The notes below the pieces were generated by a model. The model was not told where the DNA came from. It ran no database searches and saw only the letters and a program-made list of their open reading frames with translations. A program made the translations under genes and the position numbers. Shown piece after piece: positions 53,791 through 64,000 of a stretch of 64,000 bases of DNA. The DNA comes from Patiria miniata (taxonomy: Eukaryota; Echinodermata; Asteroidea; Valvatida; Asterinidae): assembly GCF_015706575.1 (NCBI RefSeq), contig NW_024037062.1, forward strand, positions 3,778,811-3,842,810. The letters are read 5' to 3'. How positions within the stretch are numbered: the stretch's first letter is position 1; every line of letters begins with the position of its first letter.

Positions 53791-55076
53791 CTTGGAAATG
53801 GAAGGAGTGCAAAAATCGTATTTGTTACACATTCTTTAAGAATTCAGTCCCCTCTCCAAGGAAGACAGCGTTGTGTTGCGTTATGAACACTCATTTTTAA
53901 TGAACGTGCAGAGTGTGGACGATTCCGATGAGAGAAGGCTGGTCCACACACTAGCGACTAATCTCGCTGACGGTCCTTTGAAGCATACTTATCACCGCAA
54001 GGTTCCGGCTCAGCTCCCGCTCACGCGTCCCGCCTACACCTGCTACGAGCATTTCCATTGGGTTACCCATCTACTGTACGTTGTTGCATCTTAATACTCC
54101 TTCCTGATCGGCCGTTAGTCCTGAAATATTGTGCACAACGTTACGAGAACGTTTTCTTGAGCGACTTTTAAATGTGTAGTGATCTCCTCATCCCACGTAA
54201 AAATATTGTCCACTTGAACCTTTTCCCTGTTTTGGATTTAATATGTTTTAAATTATAGCCTTTTTGAATGCTGTGGATCTAGAATACTCGCTTTGATGAA
54301 ACAGAGAGGTGGTCGCGGTTGACCACCAGCGAAGTTAACGGTAATACTTTTATGAGACAAATTATGTTTAGTATTGTCATGTTCCTATTAATTATCCCGA
54401 CCCCTTCCCTGGCCCGACGCTGCCCAAATATGTTGGGGTACGGTCACGTTTTTTTAAGCCCAAGAGTGGGGACTTTGTTTTACGAGCACCCCACCCGTGA
54501 ATGTAGGGGATTGTCACTTGAGTTTTGCCATAGGGCCAGGAGTGGTGATTTAGCAATTCAAAAGTACTTGACAATCTTGGGTTGGTCAGCCCAGAGGAGG
54601 AGTGGGGAATTAAATCAATCATCGATAGGTGCATTAATTTTTAAAAATGAGGCTTTTTTGTGAAATGTAACTGTCGCGTTACAGTTAATAGTACCCATTT
54701 TTAGGGTTTTATCTATCAACAAAATCTGACCTAAAATTTTACTAAGCAGAAAATGGGAAAATACGGTTATCCTTTTTTGGCGCTCAATACAGGAAATAAG
54801 GAAATCGGGCTTGTCCACTTCTAAAGCTTCATAATTTTTGCTGGTAAGAATTTGAGATTGTTAGTTGTCTACTTTTTAGGCGCCGAGATCCAAATATCTG
54901 CTAGCAGAAAATTAAGTTGTTTTAAAAACCGATGTTGTAATTTTTCTGCTACCAGTAAATGAGAAAATACAGTTTTCTACTTTTGCGCTTCACAACACAT
55001 AAGTATATATACCTTATGTGCGTTAAGGGGAGTCAGAGGGCGACTTTTTTTTCCCGTGTAGACATGAATAAACCCT
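53791..55076. other. Upstream/intron sequence of the decayed discoidin gene, copy B
   Basis: Same as 5369-6650. No gene is supported. Confidence 0.5.
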
Positions 55077-55322
55077 TCTGTGCAGTACACGCCCATCACT
55101 ACCTGCTCTCTCACCCTGGTTTTGGATCATTTGCATGTGGAAGATTTTTGAACACGTATGCAAATGAGCAACAGTCTGGTGCGTTTGTTTTTGTATGAGG
55201 TGTCTGGGGTAAAAACAGAGTCAACTCGTCGCAGCGCGAGCATGGCGTGCACGGTTACGAAAACACGATTTTTAAAATTAAACTGTTACGATCTTATATC
55301 GAGACAACATGCAGTATCATAT
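55077..55322 (+). repeat. Older repeat hosting the LTR element, copy B
   Basis: Same as 6655-6900. It ends in the ATAT that is duplicated at 60822-60825. Confidence 0.7.
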
Positions 55323-56064
55323 TGTAGCGGAACAGTTAATATTGGCGCGCTATGTTCACCGTAGTTTAGTTGGTTGGTACGCGGACTTCTGTCCGTTGTA
55401 CAGCGCGCGAGTAGCGTGGCTGGTTGGTACCCAGCGCGGGTATATAAGCGCGTGTCGCGCGCGCACTCACTCTCTTCCATTTCTCTCTTCCATTTCACTC
55501 GTCCATGGATTGCACTCTCCCATTGCACTGCTCACGTTGTGTGCTTTAGCTGTAAATTGTGGCGCGAAGCGTAGCACAGTTCCCGCTCAGAGACTTGGAG
55601 TTGCTGAAGCGTGTGTAGTACAGCTGTGGTCAGTCTCTCACTCAGGAAGAGCACTAGTTTAGTTCCGGTGAGTGTAGGGATTAGGAAATCTGGTTGGTAC
55701 GGGAAGCATTCCAGTTCTTGACGATTATTGGAAAGGGGCCAATTCTTACAATTGAGCAGGACACACCTAAGTAGGACACACCTTAGTAGGACGCACCTAA
55801 GTAGGACGCATCTTATTGGGTCTCCAAGTAGTTACAATAAAGCAGTGAAGCCCTAAATACCCGAGTGTCTGATCTATTCATTGGACGTTAGCCCTTCCCC
55901 GAGTGTGTTCGTGAGGTTTGCGTGAGAGCGCGAGTGAGTGTGTTCCCTGAGCGCCTGGCGGTAGACTGCCCCAAAACGGACCTGTTCCCCTGGCCTTCCC
56001 CACAGCCGCTCGTCGGGTCGGCAGAGAGCAATATCCAAGGCATCGTCGACACAAGACCGCCACA
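55323..56064 (+). repeat. 5' LTR, copy B
   Basis: 742 bp. TATATAAG at 55441-55448 and AATAAA at 55836-55841. The primer-binding site follows at 56067-56084. Confidence 0.92.
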
Positions 56065-56175
56065 AATGGTGTCAGAAGTGGGATAGGCGCCAGGATTACA
56101 CAACACAGAACCCATCACGAACTACGAGCAAACAATCACCTACCTAGGACAGAGTCACCCAGATAGGCGTACGTC

Positions 56176-57711
56176 ATGGAAAAGAAACAAGCAAACCAAC
56201 CTAGACCGGTACTAATAGAGGAACTGACCGAGGACGCGGCTGAAACTTCCCAGTACGCGGAGGAGCAACAACGCCTAGAAGTTGAGACTGAGAAGCTCTG
56301 GGCAAAATTGGGTCAACTCCATGAACAGCTAGACAAACTGGAGACGAGAAGGGTGCAACTTGAAAGTCGGCAGGTGGATGCAGAGGCAGGTGCCCAAGTG
56401 GAGTTACCAACAACGAGTTTCAGATACCTTGACACTGTTAGAGATGCATCAAGTAGCCTGATATCATCGTCAACACCTATGCCAAGGTGCAGACCTACGC
56501 CAAAACCCAGAACCAGGTATCCTACACTATCGTCTTCATTACTGGTACCTACAAATACACCAGTCACATCTTCGACCTCGGTAGAAGCGTCCCAACAAGA
56601 AATCAAGAGTAATGCTGATACAGAAAAAGGGTGGTCAATGGAGAGGAATTTCTCAGCAAGTGCAGCCGGAAGAGCATCAGAGCCAGAAAAGCAAGTTTCA
56701 GGCGAGGACAGGTCTAGCCTAGATAGGCGAGAGCCGGTGGTTGAAGTGAAGAGAGACGGCCGTTCGCCTGCAGAGTTGAAGCGACCTAATATCGTACCAG
56801 ATCGGTACAACGGCAAGACTGTATGGAGGGATTTTTGGCAGCATTTTGAAGCGTGCAAACTCGCTAACGGGTGGACGGACGAACAAGCTAAAGTCTTCTT
56901 GGCTGCGAGCTTGCAGGGGATAGCGGTGAAGGTGCTATCAAACAGTCCGGATGGTAGTCAAACGATGACGTATAAAGAATTAAAAGACAGGCTGGAGAGG
57001 AGATTCGGACCGGGCCAATTGTCGGAAAACCACTTGATGGAGCTTCGTTGCAGACGACAGGGACCAAAGGAAACACTGAGGGAGCTAGGTCAGTCAATCA
57101 GGGAGTTGGCCACGCTGGCATATCCTGAGATAGCAGACGAAGGGAAGGATCGCCTAGCGAGAGGTCACTTTTCGGACGCGATAGAGGACCAGGCCATCCG
57201 TGAAGGAATCTTCAGGACACAGCCAAAGACACTCGATGAGGCTATAAGGGCAGCAATGGCGACAGAGAGTTTCCTCAAGGTGGAACAACAGAGGCCCAGT
57301 CGCAACCCAAAGCAAGCACGAGTACTAGAGGGACAAAATGACTCTTCGGTGGAAAAGCTGGAGGATTTCGTAAGAAATAGCCAGAAACGGATGGCAGAGG
57401 CCATACAAAGAGCTCAAGAAGAGACAAAAGCGTGGGTGGCTAACCTGGTGCAAGGGAGACCTACAGGTGCAGGGAACGACAAGCCAAACATGACAGAAGG
57501 CGTTCCGAGTACCTCCTACAGGAGACGACCTAGAGAGGACATTGTGTGCTTCAGGTGCGAGAGGAAAGGACATTTCGCTCGTGACTGTAAATGGCCGCCA
57601 GCAAAGAGACACGGGTCGGGAAACGGATCGCAGCTGACCCCAGGGCCCGAGGGAAAGCTGGGAGGAGAAGAGGGCCACAAGACCGTCGTCCACGAGACAA
57701 ACCAATAGACA
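56176..57711 (+). CDS. gag: Gag polyprotein, copy B
   Basis: Same architecture as 7754-9289: coiled coil, linker, Ty3/Gypsy capsid region, one CCHC knuckle. I see one amino-acid difference from copy A (Gly to Ser in the linker). It overlaps the protease/zinc-finger frame in the -1 frame. Confidence 0.85.
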
Positions 57712-59624
57712 AGGGTCATGTAATTACCAATTCAATTGCAACAGCAGAAAGAGTGAAAAGGGGCATGTTTGTACCAGCAGTGGTGAGGGGACAGCAGGCG
57801 AAGCTTCTGGTGGACACCGGGGCAACAGACACGTTTCTGTCATCTACTCTCTACCACAAGATCTCACCTGAGAATAGGCCTCATCTTTCTAATGAGGGTT
57901 CGTGCATTAAAAATGCTGATGGTTCGCGGATAGTGACGTTAGGTAGCGCCTGGGTGGAGTTACAGGTTGGAAGAACGACACATCCAGTGTACGCGACCTT
58001 CGGAAATTTACACTCTATGGATGGAATCCTGGGTATGGATTTTTTGTACCCAACATGCGGGTCACTCAACTTTAGGACACTTGAGCTCACAGTAAATGGA
58101 GAACGGGTGAAGTGCAGCGATGAGTACGCAGGAGCAGCCGGGGGAAGGAACCTATACAGGCCAGACCATAAGGGTTACCCAAGCGTTGAACAGAATGCGT
58201 GTGTGGACATGCTACGGAATGCCCGAGCCAGTTCTTTAACTAGCCATGAGAAACTAACGAGATTCATTTCTTTTCATCATTGTCAGGAGGAAAACATGGG
58301 TCGAGACTCGCCAGCAAAGAGGACTCCACTGGACCTAGACGAGGCGAAGACAATAGACTGTCCGAAATGCCACAGTGTGTTTCTACATCGGAGGAGTCTG
58401 GACCGACATCTGACAGTGGAGCATGGGCCACGAGTGTTTTATTGGTGCCGGCAGTGTTCACACAAGAACAATCGGCGGGATAATCTGCTGAATCATTATA
58501 AAGATTGTCATCCGTCCTGCCTGGCTGAGGTAAATGGGATCAAGGCTGAGTCCTATGAGGACAGGGAGCGTGAGGCGCGTACCAGGAGCGAGGCAGAAAG
58601 GCATCGCCTAGGAGGCAAAAAGTCACCTAAAGGTAAATGGGGTGAATCAGGTTCCCAACCAGAGGTCAAGTCGCGTTCTGCTGGACGGAGCGAGAGTGGA
58701 CCTACTGCCGCTACAAAGAAGCGTAGCCGGGACAAGAAAGATGAGGAAGAAGTGACTAGGAAGCGTCCCAAAGAGAAGAAGGCGCCATCGACAGTTTCAC
58801 GTGCACCTGAGGAGGAGGAGGTACGAAGCAGTACCAGTGTTCGCGATGAGCCTGATGGGCCAAGGCCGAGCTCTACTCTTCAGACGCCGTCGGCTTTAAA
58901 CGTAGCACCAGAGATGGGGGCGAAAGGAGAAGCGAAGGGGCCGGAAGTAGTTGAAGTACCAGATGTTGCTGTGGAGTTGGAAATAGCAGCAATCTTAGGT
59001 GACAGCGGGAGTGGAGAGCTCCCAGAGATCACACTGTCGCCTACCCCTCCGCTGATGATGGATTTAGAGGAGCCCCACAGCCATGAGGAGCCAGGCATGC
59101 CGCCGAGAGGGAAGCCGCGAGCGATGATAGAGTTGATGAGGGATGAGGCCAAACGACGCGATGGTCAGGAAACCACCGCTAAGGGGGGAGAGAGCATCCC
59201 AGTCATGTCAACACCACTGCACCTAGACAGGCTGCTACCGGGACAGGCAGTCCGGATCAAGGAGGTTAAGGAAACCTACCTGTACAGAGATGGAGACAAG
59301 ACACTCCAAGGCTCGACGACACGTGAGTATGATGTCGTTTACTTGAGACACCTAAAGGCAAAGAAGTCGACAGAGCAACAAACCTCACCAAGTCCAACAT
59401 CACAGGGAGAAGGTCGCCTATGCAGGTTGATGAAGACCGATGGTGATTCAGTCGGCACACCTTATTCGGATGAGGATCTCATCAGTGCCATGATGGGTAG
59501 AGTCAACCGCGTGATGGAGACTACTACACGACAGGTGTACCATGAAGGCAACAAAGTGACCAAGGACAAACTACAGCGCACCTACGACGTGGATTTCCTG
59601 GCTGGAGTTGCACAGGATCCTTAG
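57591..59624 (+). CDS. Retropepsin with two C2H2 zinc fingers, copy B
   Basis: Identical in translation to 9169-11202. Retropepsin LLVDTGATDTF and GILGMDFL, two C2H2 fingers, a charged disordered region and two related C-terminal modules. No reverse transcriptase or integrase follows; the 455 bp to the 3' LTR are non-coding. Confidence 0.8.
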   Translation: MAASKETRVGKRIAADPRARGKAGRRRGPQDRRPRDKPIDKGHVITNSIATAERVKRGMFVPAVVRGQQAKLLVDTGATDTFLSSTLYHKISPENRPHLSNEGSCIKNADGSRIVTLGSAWVELQVGRTTHPVYATFGNLHSMDGILGMDFLYPTCGSLNFRTLELTVNGERVKCSDEYAGAAGGRNLYRPDHKGYPSVEQNACVDMLRNARASSLTSHEKLTRFISFHHCQEENMGRDSPAKRTPLDLDEAKTIDCPKCHSVFLHRRSLDRHLTVEHGPRVFYWCRQCSHKNNRRDNLLNHYKDCHPSCLAEVNGIKAESYEDREREARTRSEAERHRLGGKKSPKGKWGESGSQPEVKSRSAGRSESGPTAATKKRSRDKKDEEEVTRKRPKEKKAPSTVSRAPEEEEVRSSTSVRDEPDGPRPSSTLQTPSALNVAPEMGAKGEAKGPEVVEVPDVAVELEIAAILGDSGSGELPEITLSPTPPLMMDLEEPHSHEEPGMPPRGKPRAMIELMRDEAKRRDGQETTAKGGESIPVMSTPLHLDRLLPGQAVRIKEVKETYLYRDGDKTLQGSTTREYDVVYLRHLKAKKSTEQQTSPSPTSQGEGRLCRLMKTDGDSVGTPYSDEDLISAMMGRVNRVMETTTRQVYHEGNKVTKDKLQRTYDVDFLAGVAQDP

Positions 59625-60079
59625 AAGCTATAAGGATAACGTCTACCTAAAGAGGCTTTGTTGAACTGTTTGTTGAACTGTTGAGGATCTTTTTTGGTAA
59701 CATTTGTTAAGCACTTGTTCAAGTTTGTAATAGAAGAGGCATTTTGAACTGTTTTATATAAAGTTTCGTTTTGATAAAGTTTTGTTTTCTTGTAAACTAA
59801 AGGAGAGTTTTGTATAAGGACCTAGGTAGGTCAAACCATTATTTTGTATAAGGCCGAGGTAGGTCAAACCGTTATTTTGTATAAGGACCTAAGTAGGTCA
59901 GCAAATTATTTTGTACAAGGATTCCAGATGAGACATTTTTTGACTGTTATTAAGTTAAGCTTTATTTAAGTTAGCCAAAGGTGGCAGAGCACCTTGTTAG
60001 GAGTTATAGTTTTTATAACTGTTCCTTATTGTTATCAGTTTTTAAGGTCAAGGGACTGACCAAACCTGGGGCGCGGCTG

Positions 60080-60821
60080 TGTAGCGGAACAGTTAATATT
60101 GGCGCGCTATGTTCACCGTAGTTTAGTTGGTTGGTACGCGGACTTCTGTCCGTTGTACAGCGCGCGAGTAGCGTGGCTGGTTGGTACCCAGCGCGGGTAT
60201 ATAAGCGCGTGTCGCGCGCGCACTCACTCTCTTCCATTTCTCTCTTCCATTTCACTCGTCCATGGATTGCACTCTCCCATTGCACTGCTCACGTTGTGTG
60301 CTTTAGCTGTAAATTGTGGCGCGAAGCGTAGCACAGTTCCCGCTCAGAGACTTGGAGTTGCTGAAGCGTGTGTAGTACAGCTGTGGTCAGTCTCTCACTC
60401 AGGAAGAGCACTAGTTTAGTTCCGGTGAGTGTAGGGATTAGGAAATCTGGTTGGTACGGGAAGCATTCCAGTTCTTGACGATTATTGGAAAGGGGCCAAT
60501 TCTTACAATTGAGCAGGACACACCTAAGTAGGACACACCTTAGTAGGACGCACCTAAGTAGGACGCATCTTATTGGGTCTCCAAGTAGTTACAATAAAGC
60601 AGTGAAGCCCTAAATACCCGAGTGTCTGATCTATTCATTGGACGTTAGCCCTTCCCCGAGTGTGTTCGTGAGGTTTGCGTGAGAGCGCGAGTGAGTGTGT
60701 TCCCTGAGCGCCTGGCGGTAGACTGCCCCAAAACGGACCTGTTCCCCTGGCCTTCCCCACAGCCGCTCGTCGGGTCGGCAGAGAGCAATATCCAAGGCAT
60801 CGTCGACACAAGACCGCCACA
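60080..60821 (+). repeat. 3' LTR, copy B
   Basis: 742 bp. Followed by ATATTTCATATTAATATG as in copy A. Confidence 0.92.
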
Positions 60822-63058
60822 ATATTTCATATTAATATGAGCAAATTGGAAAGGAAATTTGTATTTTCGAGAAGGCGAGTGGACGAATGATCGCGAAAAC
60901 ACGTACTGTACGTTGCGAATAATAGCACCAAGTACACGATAAAAATCCATTACTAGCCAATTGCGGTATCGAATCAAGATACAGGAAGAAAGTTTGCTAT
61001 CCAGGGTTTACTATTGGAAACAAGGTTGGAAATAAAGTGAGCACTGGGGACTAGGTTGCAAAAAACTAGACATCGCGCGCTCTCACAGGCACACATTTAT
61101 AACGAGGTAGAAATTCAGTCACATGTACAAACACGTGCGTGTAGTAAACCTATAGGACTTGTTAACCAATCACGTAAGTGCAGCAACTCACGGAGCTTTT
61201 AAGCTCCACCAAGTCACTAACACCGAGTGGATTAAGCGTTGGTGCTATACGCATGACGTCAGAAATAAACCGTGTCTCTAAGCTCACACACTTTCCGTCC
61301 CATTATGAAACCTTGCAAAATCATTTGTGGTCGCTCACGGAATATGAAACAGGCAATTTGGTAAAATTTTGATTGAGGGTTTTAAATTAAAAGTCAAAAA
61401 CCCTTTTTTGTGGCGCTAGAGGGCGCCCTTTCGAGGCATGACGTCAAAGTTATGGGTTTTTTGTTTTGTTTGGCATTCCTGACTTAACACTTCCATAATG
61501 TAATTGTCTATAGTAAAATGCTTCCGTTTTCGAGTTAGATTCAATTTCTTTTGAACATTCCGGTAACACCGGAAGTGAAGGTCAAGTGGTTTTGTGCCTG
61601 GGAATAACAAATGTTGCTCAAGGCACCGTCTACGACATCAAGAAAAAAGGAACACGATACTCTATTTAGTTCAAGAGATAACATAGCTCAAACTATTTTG
61701 TCAAATTGTGCCCTGAAATTGCTGTAATTTGATACCTGATGACGTCATGAAGACGTAACAAATAATATAACATATTCGTTACCATGGTACAAGTTGACAC
61801 TAGGTTTAATGATTATCCCGTAAACCGTTCGGAAGAAATTTTGTTTGTTTTTTATTTCAGGCTAGTCTCTTTATTTTGAATTCACCAAACTTTGACCTTC
61901 CAGTAGACCCGGAAGTAAAGGTCAAGCAAGTTTACGTACACAACAAAAATGTTAAACAATCAATGGTCTATCTGATTACAGAATACAAACATCATTGATT
62001 ATTTTGTGCAAGAGTAATAGGTGAAAGTAGTTGCTCAAGGCACTTTTTTCACCTAAAATCGCTTGTAATTTGACACCCAATTACGTCATCATGACGTCAG
62101 AGTAATATGCACCACTCGGGATAAGGATCGATTATGTTGACAGTTACAGCTTCATACCTTAAACCGTTTAGGAAAAAAACCGCGGAGAAGTATTGTGCAG
62201 AAAAAAAGACCTAAACAAAGATTAATCAAAACGATTTTAAACAGTGGTCGGGTTGTGCCCTACCACTTGAAATGATACCATGTAGTCAGTGGGCTTGTGG
62301 TAGCCCATATGCCTTTTCGGGTACATTCTTTGAAACTGTCATTATAGATACCTCAAGGAATTCAAAACCACTTGATGCCATTTTTTTGACCCTTTCATGA
62401 CCATGACTTTAAAAAGTGGTGGTCTCTTGTGCAAAAAAAAGTGATTCAGATAAGTTCGCTTTTCTTTTTGGTATTTAGACAGCTCACCCAAGAGCTACAT
62501 CACGAGAATAAACATTTCCAGAATTTTGGGGTTGGGGCCACATTTTATAGAAGCGGGGGGGGGGGGCAAATGTCATTAACAGAAAATCGAGCTGTAACGG
62601 ACATTTTTTGTGTGTGTTTTTGGTTTTTGTTTCCATGCAGTACAGTAACCGGGTGGACAGTATGCTTTCCTGTCAAATCATAAAAAAAATTCCTTTTGGG
62701 GGTGTGTCACACTTTTTTTCATCATAGGGGGCATATTCCAAAATTGGGCTTGCGGGAGCCAATATGCATTACAGGTATACATTCTTTTAAACTCTCAGGA
62801 TCACCTATGGATACCACTACGAAGTCCAAAAAAAAAATCGCTTGGTCCCAATTTTGCCAACGCCGCTAGGGTTGCCATTTGAATTTCCAAATGGCAGCCA
62901 TTTTAAAAATCTATCCTACATATTGTACTCATATAAATTGACAAAATAATCGACTTTTGAGACATTTATGTTCTGATCTTTTATATTATATCCTGAATAC
63001 AATGCTGACCCTCATTGACAGTACACTCAAACTGTAACAGCCGTTTTAAACTTCAAAA
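60822..63058. other. Repeat-derived non-coding region, copy B
   Basis: Same as 12400-14635, including the two 345-bp modules (about 61553-62245) and the left arm of the long inverted repeat from 62286. The right arm is not present in this copy. No gene is supported. Confidence 0.55.
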
Positions 63059-64000
63059 TTTTTTGACTGTTATTAAGTTAAGCTTTATTTAAGTTAGCCA
63101 AAGGTGGCAGAGCACCTTGTTAGGAGTTATAGTTTTTATAACTGTTCCTTATTGTTATCAGTTTTTAAGGTCAAGGGACTGACCAAACCTGGGGCGCGGC
63201 TGTGTAGCGGAACAGTTAATATTGGCGCGCTATGTTCACCGTAGTTTAGTTGGTTGGTACGCGGACTTCTGTCCGTTGTACAGCGCGCGAGTAGCGTGGC
63301 TGGTTGGTACCCAGCGCGGGTATATAAGCGCGTGTCGCGCGCGCACTCACTCTCTTCCATTTCTCTCTTCCATTTCACTCGTCCATGGATTGCACTCTCC
63401 CATTGCACTGCTCACGTTGTGTGCTTTAGCTGTAAATTGTGGCGCGAAGCGTAGCACAGTTCCCGCTCAGAGACTTGGAGTTGCTGAAGCGTGTGTAGTA
63501 CAGCTGTGGTCAGTCTCTCACTCAGGAAGAGCACTAGTTTAGTTCCGGTGAGTGTAGGGATTAGGAAATCTGGTTGGTACGGGAAGCATTCCAGTTCTTG
63601 ACGATTATTGGAAAGGGGCCAATTCTTACAATTGAGCAGGACACACCTAAGTAGGACACACCTTAGTAGGACGCACCTAAGTAGGACGCATCTTATTGGG
63701 TCTCCAAGTAGTTACAATAAAGCAGTGAAGCCCTAAATACCCGAGTGTCTGATCTATTCATTGGACGTTAGCCCTTCCCCGAGTGTGTTCGTGAGGTTTG
63801 CGTGAGAGCGCGAGTGAGTGTGTTCCCTGAGCGCCTGGCGGTAGACTGCCCCAAAACGGACCTGTTCCCCTGGCCTTCCCCACAGCCGCTCGTCGGGTCG
63901 GCAGAGAGCAATATCCAAGGCATCGTCGACACAAGACCGCCACAATATTTCATATTAATATGAGCAAATTGGAAAGGAAATTTGTATTTTCGAGAAGGCG
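63059..64000. repeat. Second unit of a 3123-bp tandem duplication
   Basis: From the TTTTTTGACTGTTATTAAG at 63059 on, the sequence repeats 59936 onward at an offset of 3123 up to the window end. It includes the end of the LTR element's interior, an LTR, and its right flank. The junction joins CTTCAAAA to TTTTTTGACTG with at most a couple of bases of shared sequence. Confidence 0.9.
63203..63944 (+). repeat. Third 3' LTR in copy B, within the tandem duplication
   Basis: 742 bp, matching 60080-60821. It is preceded by about 140 bp of element interior and followed by the same right flank (ATATTTCATATTAATATG). So it is a duplicated 3' end, not a solo LTR made by LTR-LTR recombination. Confidence 0.9.

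Larger units (their letters stand above)
55323..60821 (+). mobile_element. Gag-Pro-ZnF LTR element without polymerase, copy B
   Basis: LTRs at 55323-56064 and 60080-60821, with no difference between them seen by eye. Same flanking repeat and ATAT target duplication as copy A, so it is the same insertion carried along by the duplication rather than an independent one. Both open frames are present; it looks whole apart from having no polymerase region. Confidence 0.9.
48423..63058. repeat. Copy B of the large near-identical direct duplication
   Basis: Same content and order as 1-14635. It ends abruptly at 63058, where the sequence jumps back to element-internal sequence equal to 59936 onward. 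Confidence 0.95.

Noticed and set aside
63203-63944. Solo LTR from LTR-LTR recombination
   Set aside because: It has element-internal sequence on its left and the original right flank, so it is a tandem copy of the element's 3' end.

Overview
Eukaryotic, metazoan, repeat-dense genomic DNA from a draft assembly (one run of exactly 500 N at 21182-21681). There are no bacterial operons, rRNA, tRNA or CRISPR. Spliced genes for secreted discoidin (F5/8C) and PAN/Apple domains, a CR1-group LINE, a BEL/Pao element, a Ty3/Gypsy-type element and many hAT- and MULE-like foldback elements suggest a marine invertebrate. A lancelet-like deuterostome is my best guess, but the species cannot be proved from sequence alone.

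Layout. Positions 1-14635 (copy A) recur almost base for base at 48423-63058 (copy B), in direct orientation at an offset of 48422-48423 with only about ten differences seen by eye. Each copy holds the 5' part of a CR1-group LINE, a decayed discoidin gene on the minus strand, a MITE pair, and a 5.5 kb LTR element. That element encodes Gag, a retropepsin and two C2H2 zinc fingers but no polymerase. Copy B ends in a further 3123-bp tandem repeat that repeats the 3' LTR. Between the copies lie a 2.9 kb inverted repeat (13861-16733), a degenerate signal-peptide exon (17.0 kb), a two-orientation 16-bp satellite next to the N gap, a terminal-inverted-repeat element (21.7-23.1 kb), a BEL/Pao element (23513-30735), a foldback element made of subterminal arrays (31.6-32.7 kb) and a 940-bp MULE-like foldback with a 9-bp target duplication (35208-36147).

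Host genes. The best host gene is a five-exon minus-strand gene at 36214-39089. It encodes a 267-residue secreted protein: signal peptide, an unrecognised 70-residue module, then a complete discoidin domain. All intron phases fit. It belongs to a local family. The A/B copy has an in-frame stop and a distant, broken signal exon. A third unit (about 40.1-45.2 kb) keeps a discoidin exon, a PAN/Apple exon split by a hAT-type MITE, and a broken signal exon. Each unit has the same satellite directly beyond its signal exon. So the window looks like a small gene cluster that grew by duplication and was then expanded and broken by transposons.

Both LTR elements sit inside older repeats, and an unfilled copy of each target repeat is present elsewhere in the window. 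This gives independent support for the element boundaries.
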